The notes below the pieces were generated by a model. The model was given only the letters and a program-made list of their open reading frames with translations. It was not told the origin of the DNA and ran no database searches. A stretch of DNA of 11,414 bases from positions 1-11,414 of the forward strand of contig CAIVVS010000070.1 in the NCBI GenBank assembly GCA_903909415.1, written 5' to 3'. This document shows, one piece after another, positions 1 to 9,347 of this stretch. The first letter of the stretch is position 1, and each line of letters starts with the position of its first letter. This DNA comes from an uncultured Pseudomonadota bacterium. GTDB lineage: Bacteria > Pseudomonadota > Gammaproteobacteria > Burkholderiales > SG8-39. Position numbers and translations under genes: made by a program.

Positions 1-1
1 C

Positions 2-457
2 CTTGTTGCCGTGATCCTGGCCGGGTTGGGCCATTGCGCCTGGGCGTTCGACTTCACCGCCTACCCGCTGCGCGACCTCGACCGCGTCATCGCGGAAGGG
101 CGGAGATTGGACCCCGTCCTCAAATCGGGAGTCATGATCATGGCGCCCCCGCCCAAGTTGAGCTTCGACGCCCGGCTGGAAGGGTTCCCGGAACGATGCC
201 CGACGGACTTCCTCCTGCGCACATTGCGGATGCAGGGAGTCGGGTCGGGGCCGCTGACCGGCATCAACAGTTGCTTCCGCGTCCGGAGTCCGAAGGGCGA
301 GGTCCTGAGCGTATTCGTCCAGGACGTCGTTTCCGGTTACATCGGGAAGGAACTCGAACTGGGAGACCCGGTCCGCCTGTTCGTCATCTACAGCTACTTC
401 AGCCTGGATGCGCAGTTGCCGTACTTCCTGGTGAATGAGTTCCAGGTGGCGAAGTAG
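2..457 (+). CDS. Unrecognised exported protein, 5' end cut off
   Basis: The reading frame is open from the left edge to a TAG at 455-457, giving about 151 visible residues. A GTG at position 11 could serve as a start, but the preceding codons are open and the first visible residues (LVAVILAGLGHCAWAFD) look like the core and end of a signal peptide. The true start is therefore probably upstream of the window. After the signal-like stretch come a charged segment (LRDLDRVIAEGRRLDP) and a C-terminal part rich in beta-prone residues (SVFVQDVVSGYIGKELELGD, RLFVIYSYF). I do not recognise the family and see no catalytic motif. Periplasmic or outer-membrane localisation is inferred from the signal-like start only. 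It is followed 16 nt later by a strong hairpin, so it may end its own transcription unit. Confidence 0.6.
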   Translation, partial: LVAVILAGLGHCAWAFDFTAYPLRDLDRVIAEGRRLDPVLKSGVMIMAPPPKLSFDARLEGFPERCPTDFLLRTLRMQGVGSGPLTGINSCFRVRSPKGEVLSVFVQDVVSGYIGKELELGDPVRLFVIYSYFSLDAQLPYFLVNEFQVAK

Positions 458-473
458 GCATCGCGATGCGATG

Positions 474-509
474 CGCGTCCGGTGGGGCCGGGTGCCCTGG
501 CCGGACGCG
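474..509 (+). terminator. GC-rich hairpin after the first gene, possible terminator
   Basis: The arms CGCGTCCGG (474-482) and CCGGACGCG (501-509) are perfectly complementary. Inside them GGGGC (484-488) can pair with GCCCT (494-498) with one G-U pair, which lengthens the stem. It lies 16 nt after the TAG of the upstream gene, where a terminator is expected. No T-run follows, so it is not a textbook intrinsic terminator; it could instead stabilise the 3' end of the mRNA. From here to 687 I see no further gene and no convincing promoter. Confidence 0.35.
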
Positions 510-687
510 GGGCGCCCGGTCAACCTGTCTCTGCCCGAGGCGCCACCGATCCAGGCTGCTGCGTCTGTGTGCTGGCGCACCAACGGGAACAGCGTCGCGG
601 CCTAGCCTGATGCTGAAGCCAAGGGTCCAGCGGTTCGCTGGCACGCAGGCATGGGTGGAAGCTCGGTTGTCGACGATGGTGTGGACG

Positions 688-1017
688 ATGAAATCAGGGA
701 ATGTTCTGGTGGGCGTCGCCGCCGCCTTGGCTTTCGCCGTTGCGGCGGTGACGGGATACGGGATGGCCAGCGGGTACGGCGGTGGCGCCGGCATGATGGG
801 TTGGAGCGGCGGATGGGACGACGGCAGCATGTTCGGATTCGGCCTCAGCGGCGTGGTGCTCGTCCTCGTGGTCGTCGTGGTATTGGCCCGGTCATGGCGC
901 GGCGCGGCCCGCGAGGATCGCGCGCTGGCGATCCTCATCGAGCACCATGCCCGCGGCGAGATGGACGAGGCTGAGTTCGACACGCGCAGGCGGGATCTGG
1001 GATTGCAGCGAAAATAA
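688..1017 (+). CDS. Small two-helix membrane protein with C-terminal SHOCT-like motif
   Basis: This is a 109-residue protein if translated from the ATG at 688. An in-frame ATG at 676 would add four residues, and neither start has a strong Shine-Dalgarno, although a GGTGGAAG stretch lies at 654-661. The frame stays open back to 466, but that upstream translation is arginine- and cysteine-rich and does not look like protein. Residues about 5-25 form a first hydrophobic segment. A Gly/Met/Trp-rich linker follows (about 26-50), then a second hydrophobic run rich in valine (about 53-67). The tail at residues 78-104, with ALAILIEHHARGEMDEAEF followed by an Arg-rich end, matches the SHOCT pattern (a short helix pair with G-E-(I/M)-D/E-E-E-(Y/F)). 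SHOCT domains sit at protein ends and are thought to mediate oligomerisation or binding; the substrate is unknown. The gene ends just before two hairpins and the DUF3047 gene. Confidence 0.7.
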   Translation: MKSGNVLVGVAAALAFAVAAVTGYGMASGYGGGAGMMGWSGGWDDGSMFGFGLSGVVLVLVVVVVLARSWRGAAREDRALAILIEHHARGEMDEAEFDTRRRDLGLQRK

Positions 1018-1023
1018 TGAATT

Positions 1024-1047
1024 AAAACAGCAACTTATGCTGTTTTT
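1024..1047 (+). terminator. Perfect hairpin with T-run, intrinsic terminator-like
   Basis: AAAACAGCA (1024-1032) and TGCTGTTTT (1038-1046) are perfect complements around a 5-nt loop, with five T in a row at 1043-1047. It starts 6 nt after the TAA of the SHOCT gene and has the classic A-tract/stem/T-tract shape, so it could end that transcript. It also contains the likely ATG (1037-1039) of the next gene, which raises the alternative that it masks that start in the RNA. The stem is modest in GC. Confidence 0.5.
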
Positions 1048-1789
1048 GACCCAAACGGCCACGGTCATCGCGATCGTGGCCGTTTGTCTTGGCGGGGCGC
1101 TGCCGGCGCGCGCGCAGGGCGTGGTCGAGGCTGGGAAGTTTTCGGCCATGGCGCCCGGCGGCCTGCCAGCCGGCTGGACGCCGCTCACCTTCCGAAACAT
1201 CGAGTCGCATACCCGCTACGCGCTGGTGGCCGAGGGCGGTGCCACCGTGCTGCAGGCCGACAGCACGGGAACGGCCTCGGGGCTGGTGCGGCGCTTTGCC
1301 GACGGCGGGGTGGACCTGCGCGCCACGCCCATCCTGCGCTGGCGCTGGAAGGTGTCGAACCTCATTTGGGGCGCGGACATCGGCCGCAAGGAGGGCGACG
1401 ACTACCCGGCGCGGGTCTACGTGCTGTTCCGCTACGAACCGGCGCGCGCCAGCCTCGCGATGCGCGCCCAGTACGCGCTGGCGCGCTCGCTCCACGGCGA
1501 GGCGCTGCCGCATGCCACGCTGAACTACGTCTGGGACGGCAGGGCCCCGGCCGGCACCATACTGCCAAACGCCTACACCGGACGCGCCATGATGCTGGTG
1601 GTGGAATCCGGCGCGGCGCGCGTCGGCCAGTGGGTGGAAGCCGAGCGCAATGTGTACGAAGACTACAAACGCGCCTTCGGCGAGGAACCGCCTCCGGTGG
1701 CCGGCATCGCGGTCATGACCGACACCGACCAGACCGGGGAGGCGGTGACGGCGTGGTACGGGGACATTGGCCTGCACGCGCTGCGTTGA
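1037..1789 (+). CDS. DUF3047-family exported protein
   Basis: This is a 250-residue protein of the DUF3047 type. The ATG at 1037 gives a hydrophobic signal-like start (MLFLTQTATVIAIVAVCLGG) ending in ALPARA-Q, a good signal peptidase I site near residue 26; the n-region unusually lacks a positive charge. The mature part has the family hallmarks as I recall them: an ILRWRWKVSNL segment near residue 100, then GADIGRKEGDDYPARVYVLF, a central NYVWDGR, a GRAMMLVVESG strand, and an acidic end with VMTDTDQTGE and a WYGDI motif. Function is unknown; periplasmic location is inferred. The frame runs open back to 947 over the SHOCT gene, but that part is a shadow. There is no Shine-Dalgarno in front of 1037, and the start sits in a hairpin. 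The next in-frame start (GTG near 1120) would remove the signal peptide. Confidence 0.78.
   Translation: MLFLTQTATVIAIVAVCLGGALPARAQGVVEAGKFSAMAPGGLPAGWTPLTFRNIESHTRYALVAEGGATVLQADSTGTASGLVRRFADGGVDLRATPILRWRWKVSNLIWGADIGRKEGDDYPARVYVLFRYEPARASLAMRAQYALARSLHGEALPHATLNYVWDGRAPAGTILPNAYTGRAMMLVVESGAARVGQWVEAERNVYEDYKRAFGEEPPPVAGIAVMTDTDQTGEAVTAWYGDIGLHALR
1052..1086 (+). repeat. 12-bp perfect inverted repeat inside the signal-peptide codons
   Basis: CAAACGGCCACG (1052-1063) is the exact reverse complement of CGTGGCCGTTTG (1075-1086), with an 11-nt loop that itself contains the palindrome ATCGCGAT. The flanking sequence 5' to the stem is A-rich and the 3' side reads TTTGTCTT, so in RNA it looks like a strong terminator or attenuator hairpin. 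It lies 4 nt after the previous hairpin and within codons 6-17 of the DUF3047 protein. A chance product of codon choice is unlikely at this length, but the role is inferred. Confidence 0.55.
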
Positions 1790-1889
1790 ATACCCTTGCG
1801 ATGGGCTGCCGCCTGGGCGTGGGACAGGAACCCGGCCCTCTGGCCGAAACCGGCTGCTAAGTGCCTGAATTGCCGATTTTGCGTTTGTG

Positions 1890-1919
1890 TTGACCTAAAA
1901 ACGAAAAAAATGATATTTT
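1890..1919 (+). promoter_or_regulatory. Candidate sigma-70 promoter for the secretion operon
   Basis: In the only AT-rich stretch of the 1790-1961 gap, TTGACC (1890-1895) matches the -35 consensus in five of six bases. After 18 nt comes TATTTT (1914-1919), preceded by TG at 1911-1912, an extended -10 pattern. Initiation would fall near 1926, giving a leader of about 36 nt before the GTG at 1962. The spacer carries a run of seven A. The rest of the gap holds nothing else I can name. The call rests on consensus match and position only. Confidence 0.5.
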
Positions 1920-1961
1920 CTCATTTGGTTCTTTCATACACCGCACGCTCGGTCTGTCCAA

Positions 1962-3269
1962 GTGTCCCTTATCCGGTCACGTCATCGCGGTTCCACGCAT
2001 CGCGCGGCGCTTGCCGTGTCGGCGCGCGCGTGCGTCCTTGCCGGCCTGCTCGCGGCCGGGCCTGCCAATGCCGAGACGCTGGCGCAGTTGCTTCGCGCGG
2101 CGTTGCAAAGTCATCCTGCAGTGGAGTCGCAGTTGTCGCAGGAACTGTCGGCCAGTGCCGGCCTTGAGAGCGCCAACTGGCAGTACTACCCCACGCCGTC
2201 GGTCACGCTGGAGGCGGTGAGCGCCAGTCCCACGGACCGGCTCTACCAGGGAGACAACGGGGTGGCGACGCTGCGCCTGCAGCAGCCGCTGTGGACGGGT
2301 GGCCGGCTGGGGGCCGGTGTGGACAAGGCGCAGGCCGCACTTGAGGCAAGCCGGTTCGCCGTGGAGGAGGCGCGCTACCAGGTGGCCGGTCGCGTGATCC
2401 AGTCCTACGGCGACTGGTTGTCTGCCCACCTGCGCGCCCAGTCCACCGAAAAGAGCCTGGCCACGCACGACCGCCTGCGGCTCCAGGTGGAGCGACGCCT
2501 CGCGCAAGGCGCGTCCGCCGCCAGCGACCTCACCCTGGCGGTGGCACGGCTGCAATCCGTCGCCTCGGACCTGGCCTCGTCACGGGCCCAGGCCGACGTG
2601 GCGCTCGTGCGCCTGGGGCAACTGGTCGGGCGGCGCGTGGACGGAGCCGACCTGGTGCCGGCGGCGGCCCGCACGCGTGCGGGCGAACCCGGCGCAATGC
2701 TGCAACAGGCGCTCGCGATCCATCCTGCCGTGCTCAAGGCGCAGGCCCAGGCGCGCGCGCAGGAGGCGGCCGTTGCGGAAAAGCGTGCCGACCTCTCGCC
2801 CGAGGTGTTCGTCAGGCTTGAGCGCCAGCACGGAAACTATGCGTTCCCCAACGCTGCGCCCGAGAACCGGCTTTTCCTCGGATTGAACACCCGTTTCGGC
2901 GCGGGCCTGTCGTCCCTCAGCGGCGTGGAGGCGGCGCGCCAGCAGCACCAGTCGGCGCTGGCCGAAGTGCAGGTGCAGGCGCGCGCGGCGGGCGAACAGG
3001 TCCTGGCCGATGCCGCACTGGTCGCCAGTGTCGAAGCGCGCATGACCGCGCTCAAGGCGTCGCTGGAATCGGCCGCGGAAGTCGCCGCGTCCTACGACCG
3101 GCAGTTCCTGGCCGGCCGCAAGGCGTGGCTGGACGTGATGAACGCGGCGCGCGAGCTCGCGCAGACCGAAGTCCAGCTCGCCGAGCTGCACGCCTCGCAC
3201 GTGGCGGCCTCGTGGCGCCTGGCGCTGGCTACCGGCGGCATCGCCGCGCTCACCGTGGGCCTGCCATGA
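1962..3269 (+). CDS. TolC-family outer-membrane channel of a type I secretion system
   Basis: This 435-residue protein is predicted to form the outer-membrane tunnel of the exporter encoded by the next two genes. The GTG at 1962 is the only start before a stop at 1911-1913; it lacks a clear Shine-Dalgarno. It gives a basic n-region (RSRHRGSTHR), a hydrophobic core and an ANA-E cleavage site after residue 37. The mature protein begins ETLAQLLRAALQSHPAVESQ, the typical opening helix of the outer membrane efflux protein fold. It continues with strand-like segments (YYPTPSVTLEAVS, VATLRLQQPLWTGGRL) and long Ala/Gln/Glu-rich coiled helices, repeated in the second half from about residue 245 (AMLQQALAIHPAVLKAQA), as expected for the duplicated TolC architecture. 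It lies closer to the LapE/AggA-type channels of adhesin exporters than to E. coli TolC in gene context. Its stop overlaps the ABC gene by 4 nt (ATGA), which implies translational coupling. Confidence 0.88.
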   Translation: MSLIRSRHRGSTHRAALAVSARACVLAGLLAAGPANAETLAQLLRAALQSHPAVESQLSQELSASAGLESANWQYYPTPSVTLEAVSASPTDRLYQGDNGVATLRLQQPLWTGGRLGAGVDKAQAALEASRFAVEEARYQVAGRVIQSYGDWLSAHLRAQSTEKSLATHDRLRLQVERRLAQGASAASDLTLAVARLQSVASDLASSRAQADVALVRLGQLVGRRVDGADLVPAAARTRAGEPGAMLQQALAIHPAVLKAQAQARAQEAAVAEKRADLSPEVFVRLERQHGNYAFPNAAPENRLFLGLNTRFGAGLSSLSGVEAARQQHQSALAEVQVQARAAGEQVLADAALVASVEARMTALKASLESAAEVAASYDRQFLAGRKAWLDVMNAARELAQTEVQLAELHASHVAASWRLALATGGIAALTVGLP

Positions 3270-5413
3270 ACGCGCCCGGCGTCCCCGGCGTGGGGTCGGT
3301 GATCGATGCCGCGTCCCACCTTCTGCCCTGCCTGGCGAGGCTCGCCCAGGTCCAGCAGGAAAGCGTTGACCGCCTGGCCATCCAGTCGGCTGCCCAGGCG
3401 GCCGACGCGGGCGCCAGGCCGCGCGACCAGCTGGCGACGGTCGCGGCCCAGCTCCAGGTGCGTGACGCGCGCTGGCTGGATGCGCCCGACGCGGCGCGCA
3501 TGCCCGCGCTGTTGCACGCGGCGCACGGCGAGCGCAGCGGCCAGTGGGGGCTGCTGCGCGGCGTGGACGCGCAGGGGAACTGGGTCAGCGAATGGTGGGA
3601 TGCCACGGCCGGCAAGTGGGCCGAGCAGGCCGATGCGTCGCTCGACGGCCATGCCATTGCCACGCTGCGCCTGGCGCGCCCGTTCGAGCTGGGCTCGAGC
3701 CCGGTCTACCAGCTGATACGCGCCGAGATCATGTCCCGGCGCAAGCTGCTCGGGGAGGCGGTGTTGGGCGGGCTGATGATCAACGCGGTGGCGCTCGCTA
3801 CCTCGTTCTACAGCATGCAGGTCTATGACCGCGTGATCCCGACCGGTGCTTCCCAGACGCTGCTGGTGCTCACGCTGGGCATGATGGGCGCGCTGCTGTT
3901 CGACCTGGTCGCCAAGCGCGTGCGCAGCGGCGTGTACGAGCAGCTGATCGACCTGGTGGACCAGCGCCTGGCCCGGGCCATCTACCTGCGCTTCCTCTCC
4001 ATCCGTCTGGACCAGTTGCCGCAGAGCGTGGGGGGGCTTGCCTCGCAGATGCGCGGCTACGAGACGGTGCGCGGCTTTTTCACCGGCGTCACCACCAACC
4101 TGCTGGTGGACGCGCCTTTCGCGCTCCTGTTCGCGCTGGTCATCGCCCTGATCGGGGGCTGGCTCGCCGTCATTCCCCTGGCGTGCTTTGCCGCCTGCGT
4201 CGCGATCGGGCTCTACTACCGGCATCGCGTGGACGCGTTCGCCGGGCAATCCAATTCGGCCAGCAACCAGAAAACCGGCCTGCTGGTGGAGACCATCGAG
4301 GGCGCCGAGAGCATCAAGTCCGGCCAGGGGGGCTGGCGCATGTTGTCGCGCTGGATGAAGACCACCGACGATGCCCGCGACCACGACCTGCAGATGCGCA
4401 ACATCAGCGAACACTCCCAGCACCTGTCGGGCGCCCTGCAGCAGGTGTCCTATGCGCTGCTGGTCGCGGCCGGTGCGCTGATGGCCAGCCGCGGCGAACT
4501 CACCATGGGCGGGCTGATCGCGTGTTCCATCCTCTCGGGCAGGGTGCTCGCGCCGGTCTCGGCGATCCCCGGCCAGCTGGTCCAGTGGGCGCACGCCAAG
4601 GCGGCGCTTCGGGCGCTCGACCGCCTGTGGGCGCTGCAGGACGACCACCATGGGCAGGAGCAGCCGGTGTCGGTGTCCGCGATCCGCGGCGCGTACCGCT
4701 TCGAGTCGGTGTCGGCCAGTTACGGCGCCAACAAGGCGCTGTCGCTGCCCGCGCTGTCGATCAGGGCGGGGGAGAAGGTGGGCGTGCTCGGGCCGATCGG
4801 TTCGGGCAAGACCACGCTGCTGCGGCTGCTCTCGGGCATGTACAAGCCCCAGGAGGGGCGCATCCTGCTGGATGACATCGACCTCGCGCACCTGTCCAAG
4901 CCGGTGCTGGCCGAGCACCTCGGATGGGTGCAGCAGGAAGCGCGGCTGTTCGCCGGGACGCTGCGCGACAACCTGATACTCGGGCAGATCGATCCGGGCG
5001 ACGAAGCGATCCTGCAGGCCGCGCGCCAGACCGGCCTGCTGCAGGCGGTGATCACGCCACATCCCAAGGGCCTGCAGCAGGACATTTTCGAGGGCGGCAC
5101 CGGCCTGTCGGGCGGGCAGCGCCAGCTGGTGACGCTCACCCGCGCCTTCCTGCGCCGGCCGCGCGTGTGGCTGCTCGACGAACCCACCGCCTCGATGGAC
5201 CGGGCGCTGGAACTGCACGTGACCCAGGCGCTGCGCGCCGCGCTGCGTCCCGAGGACACGCTGGTACTGGTGACCCACAAGGCGGAGATGCTCGAGCTGG
5301 TCGAGCGGCTGGTCGTCGTGGCCAACCACCAGGTGGTGCTGGACGGCCCGAAGCTGCAGGTGCTGCAGAAGCTGCAGTCGCCGCCAGCGGCGCCGGCGGG
5401 GGCCCGGCCATGA
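3266..5413 (+). CDS. Type I secretion ABC transporter, permease-ATPase (LapB/LssB-like)
   Basis: This 715-residue inner-membrane exporter subunit should use ATP to push an unfolded RTX-type substrate into the TolC channel. I chose the ATG at 3266, which overlaps the tolC stop; the open frame further upstream only shadows tolC. Residues 1-150 form a soluble N-terminal domain in the position of the C39-like domain. It has no cysteine-protease motif (the lone Cys at about 22 is not in a QxxxC context), so it is probably a substrate-docking, non-cleaving version. Membrane helices follow at about 162-182, 195-215, 280-325 and 390-430, with the family-typical YSMQVYDRVIPTGASQTL. The nucleotide-binding domain has Walker A GPIGSGKTT (509-517), signature LSGGQ (614-618), Walker B with D638 and E639, and H-loop His671. 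Length fits the family. It overlaps the adaptor gene by 4 nt. Confidence 0.93.
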   Translation: MNAPGVPGVGSVIDAASHLLPCLARLAQVQQESVDRLAIQSAAQAADAGARPRDQLATVAAQLQVRDARWLDAPDAARMPALLHAAHGERSGQWGLLRGVDAQGNWVSEWWDATAGKWAEQADASLDGHAIATLRLARPFELGSSPVYQLIRAEIMSRRKLLGEAVLGGLMINAVALATSFYSMQVYDRVIPTGASQTLLVLTLGMMGALLFDLVAKRVRSGVYEQLIDLVDQRLARAIYLRFLSIRLDQLPQSVGGLASQMRGYETVRGFFTGVTTNLLVDAPFALLFALVIALIGGWLAVIPLACFAACVAIGLYYRHRVDAFAGQSNSASNQKTGLLVETIEGAESIKSGQGGWRMLSRWMKTTDDARDHDLQMRNISEHSQHLSGALQQVSYALLVAAGALMASRGELTMGGLIACSILSGRVLAPVSAIPGQLVQWAHAKAALRALDRLWALQDDHHGQEQPVSVSAIRGAYRFESVSASYGANKALSLPALSIRAGEKVGVLGPIGSGKTTLLRLLSGMYKPQEGRILLDDIDLAHLSKPVLAEHLGWVQQEARLFAGTLRDNLILGQIDPGDEAILQAARQTGLLQAVITPHPKGLQQDIFEGGTGLSGGQRQLVTLTRAFLRRPRVWLLDEPTASMDRALELHVTQALRAALRPEDTLVLVTHKAEMLELVERLVVVANHQVVLDGPKLQVLQKLQSPPAAPAGARP

Positions 5414-6603
5414 GGCGCATGCCGGCGCAGCGCTCCCTCGTGGCAGCCGCGTCCTGCCGCGGGGCGGCCTCCATGTCCTTGCTGCTTTTCGCCGGGCTGG
5501 CCGCGTTCCTGGCCTGGGCGGCGATGTTCGACATCGACGAGACGGTGCGTGCCCAGGGCCAGGTGATTCCCGTGGCGCGCACCCAGGTTATCCAGGCGGC
5601 CGATGGCGGCGTGCTGGAGAAGCTCCTGGTCGAGGAGGGCCAGCAGGTGGCCGCCGGCCAGAAAATCGCCGTGCTCGAACGCGAGCGGCCGGCCGCCGGC
5701 TTCGACGAGACGCGTGCGCGCGAAGCCGCGCTGCTCGCCTCGCTGGAGCGCACGCGCGCCGAGGCACGGGAGCAGCCCCCGGAGTTCAGCGCCAGGGTGC
5801 GCGCCTACCCGGAGTTCGTGGCCGTGCAGCGCGACCTGTTCGAGCAGCGCAGGCGCGGCCTGCGGGAAGAGGTGTCCGCGCTCGAGGACGCGCTGCAGCT
5901 GGCCCGCGACGAGCTGCGCATGAACGAGGCCCTGCTGCGCACCGGCGACACCAGCCAGCTGGAGGTGATGCGCGCGCGCCGCCAGGTCGGCGAACTGGAA
6001 GGCAGGATCAACGCCACGCGCAACAAGTACCTGCAGGAGGCGCGCGCCGAGGCGACCAAGTCGGCGGAGGAGCTGGCCTCCAACCGCTACAAGATCGACG
6101 AGCGCCAGAGCGTGCTCGGCCACACCGTGCTCACCGCCCCGGTGGCCGGCGTGGTGAAGCTGCTCAAGGTCACGACCCTGGGCGGCGTGCTCAGGGCAGG
6201 CGACGAGTTGATGCAGATCTCCCCCACCGGGGGCGAGCTCCTGTTCGAACTCAAGGTCGCGCCGGTGGACATCGGCCTGCTGCGCGCGGGGCTGCCGGCC
6301 GCGGTCAAGCTGGACGCGTTCGATGCGTCGATCTACGGGAGCCTGGCGGGCCGGCTTGCCTACATCAGCCCGGACAGCCTGGCCGAGCAGGGTCCCGGCG
6401 GGCAGACGGTGAACTGGTACCGGGCGCAGGTGCGGCTGGACGCGGAGCAGGCGGCGGCGCCTCCCAACCCGAAGCTACCGGCCTCGGTGCTCAAGCCCGG
6501 CATGACCGTCACCGTCGACATCCGCACCGGCAGCCGCTCGGTGCTGCAGTACCTCGCCAAGCCGGTGTACAAGGCGTTCTCCGGCGCTATGAACGAACGC
6601 TGA
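5410..6603 (+). CDS. HlyD/LapC-family membrane fusion protein of the type I exporter
   Basis: This 397-residue adaptor should bridge the ABC exporter and the TolC channel across the periplasm. The ATG at 5410 overlaps the ABC stop (ATGA). A short basic cytoplasmic end precedes one membrane helix (about 22-40, MSLLLFAGLAAFLAWAAMF). The first half of the lipoyl-like fold follows (VRAQGQVIPVARTQVIQAAD, GGVLEKLLVEEGQQVAAG, about 47-83). A coiled-coil hairpin spans about 95-235, rich in Glu, Arg and Leu. The second lipoyl half then reads VLTAPVAGVVKLLKVTTLGG, and a beta-barrel domain ends in the family motif KPGMTVTVDIRTGSRSVLQY. It is at the short end of the HlyD family, mainly through a shorter coiled coil. 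The histidine kinase gene starts 7 nt after its stop, in the same operon. Confidence 0.92.
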   Translation: MRRMPAQRSLVAAASCRGAASMSLLLFAGLAAFLAWAAMFDIDETVRAQGQVIPVARTQVIQAADGGVLEKLLVEEGQQVAAGQKIAVLERERPAAGFDETRAREAALLASLERTRAEAREQPPEFSARVRAYPEFVAVQRDLFEQRRRGLREEVSALEDALQLARDELRMNEALLRTGDTSQLEVMRARRQVGELEGRINATRNKYLQEARAEATKSAEELASNRYKIDERQSVLGHTVLTAPVAGVVKLLKVTTLGGVLRAGDELMQISPTGGELLFELKVAPVDIGLLRAGLPAAVKLDAFDASIYGSLAGRLAYISPDSLAEQGPGGQTVNWYRAQVRLDAEQAAAPPNPKLPASVLKPGMTVTVDIRTGSRSVLQYLAKPVYKAFSGAMNER

Positions 6604-6610
6604 GGACCCC

Positions 6611-7948
6611 GTGACCCTGGGCGGCAAGTTCCGGTTCAACCTGCGGCGGCGCTTCGGTGTGGTGGGGCTGCTTGCCATCGTCGTGGTGGCAGGCGGGCAC
6701 AGCGCGCTCCTCTCAGGATATGTGACCGACCTGATGCTGGCACGCGAGGCCCAGGTCACGCGTGAGTTCATCCTGAACGTGCTGCGCGTGGACGATTCCA
6801 TCGGCTTGTTCTCGCAGCCGACGGATCCGGTGTACGCCCGGAACTTCAGCGGCTCCATCCTGCACCTCACGTCGATCCCCGAGGTGCAACGCATCAACGT
6901 CTACGCCAGGGACAGGACGGTGCTGTGGTCCACCGATCCGGCCATCATCGGGCGGCATTTCGAGGGGAACGGCGACCTGGACATGGCGCTGCTTGGACAA
7001 CTGGTGGTGGAAGGAGGCCGAATCTCCGAGGGCGAGCAAGCCAAGCCGGAACATGTCGGGCTCACCAACCGCAGCCGCTTTTTCGTCGAAACCTACATCC
7101 CCGTGACGCGCAGCGGCGAGTCGGAAGTGCTGGGCGTGGTGGAACTGTACAAGGCGCCCGAGGCGCTCACTGCCGCCATCACGCAGGGGCATCGCAGGGT
7201 GTGGTTGGGCGCTGTCGCGGGCGGCCTGATCCTGTACCTCTCCTTGATTTGGCTGGTGCAGAACGCGGACCGTCAGATCACCGGTCAGCAAAAGCGCCTG
7301 GCGGATGCCGAGGCGCTGGCGGCTGTCGGGGAGTTGGCGACTATGGTGGCGCACAACGTGCGCAATCCCCTTGCTTCGATCCGCTCCACCTCGGAGCTCT
7401 ACCGCGAGTCGGGATCGGTGCTGGATCCCTCGGCCGCCGACGACATGATCGCCAGCGTCGACCAGATCGAGTCCTGGCTCAGGGAGCTGACCGGCGTCGG
7501 GACGCTGGATGAGGCACCCGCCGGCGCGGTGGACGTGGGCACGGTGCTGCGTGATTGCGTGGCCTCCCTGCAGCGTACCGGCGTGCGGCACATCGTCGCC
7601 ACCGGCGAGGCGCATGCCAGCGCTGTCTTCAGTGCCCCGTTGCTCGAACAGGTGCTCAACTGCCTGCTCGCCAACGCGATCGACGCGACGGAAGCCGGCG
7701 GTACCGTGACCGCCTCGGTGCACGACCGGCAGGATGCGGTCGAGGTCAGCGTCGCCGACACCGGTTGCGGCATCGCCCCCGAACACATGGCCAAGCTGTT
7801 TTCGCTGTTCTTCACCACAAAAGCCACGGGGCTTGGCATCGGCCTCGCCCTGGCGCGCCGCTCGGCCGAACGCTTCGGCGGCACGCTGACCGCCGCAAGC
7901 TCCCAGGGCGCGGGCGCGGTGTTCACGCTGCGCCTGCGCAAGGCCTGA
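6611..7948 (+). CDS. Membrane sensor histidine kinase with CACHE-like periplasmic domain
   Basis: This 445-residue kinase is the likely partner of the activator 2 nt downstream. The GTG start has GAGGA at 6602-6606, spaced 4 nt. A first membrane helix (about 14-34) and a second (about 197-217, GLILYLSLIWLV) enclose a periplasmic domain of about 160 residues. Within it RINVYARDRTVLWSTDPAII and VETYIPV...VLGVVELYKA fit a single CACHE-type ligand sensor; I cannot name the ligand. The cytoplasmic part carries an H-box MVAHNVRNPLASIRS with phospho-acceptor His248, an N-box with Asn355 (CLLANAIDATEAGG), a G1 box at Asp383 (VADTGCGI), and TTKATGLGIGLALARR with the G2 box at 407-413. The compact TTKxTG form resembles FixL/DctB-type kinases that pair with NtrC- or FixJ-like regulators. 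All catalytic residues needed for autophosphorylation are present. Placement inside a secretion operon suggests it controls the secreted substrate. Confidence 0.92.
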   Translation: MTLGGKFRFNLRRRFGVVGLLAIVVVAGGHSALLSGYVTDLMLAREAQVTREFILNVLRVDDSIGLFSQPTDPVYARNFSGSILHLTSIPEVQRINVYARDRTVLWSTDPAIIGRHFEGNGDLDMALLGQLVVEGGRISEGEQAKPEHVGLTNRSRFFVETYIPVTRSGESEVLGVVELYKAPEALTAAITQGHRRVWLGAVAGGLILYLSLIWLVQNADRQITGQQKRLADAEALAAVGELATMVAHNVRNPLASIRSTSELYRESGSVLDPSAADDMIASVDQIESWLRELTGVGTLDEAPAGAVDVGTVLRDCVASLQRTGVRHIVATGEAHASAVFSAPLLEQVLNCLLANAIDATEAGGTVTASVHDRQDAVEVSVADTGCGIAPEHMAKLFSLFFTTKATGLGIGLALARRSAERFGGTLTAASSQGAGAVFTLRLRKA

Positions 7949-7950
7949 CC

Positions 7951-9342
<1,392 letters not shown>

Positions 9343-9347
9343 GACCG

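Noticed and set aside
466..687. Upstream extension of the SHOCT-gene frame
   Set aside because: The translation is Arg/Cys/Ser-rich and crosses the hairpin at 474-509. The signal-like hydrophobic start begins only at 688.
1830..1862. GG/GC pairs near the end of the DUF3047 gene considered as a sigma-54 promoter for the secretion operon
   Set aside because: No GG-N10-GC pair with correct spacing is present; the sigma-70-like match at 1890-1919 is better.
3092..5329. Long open frame of 745 codons on the minus strand, opposite the ABC exporter gene
   Set aside because: It mirrors the exporter, whose motifs are unmistakable. The minus-strand product is rich in His, Gln, Arg and Gly with no domain pattern, which is typical of antisense frames in GC-rich DNA.
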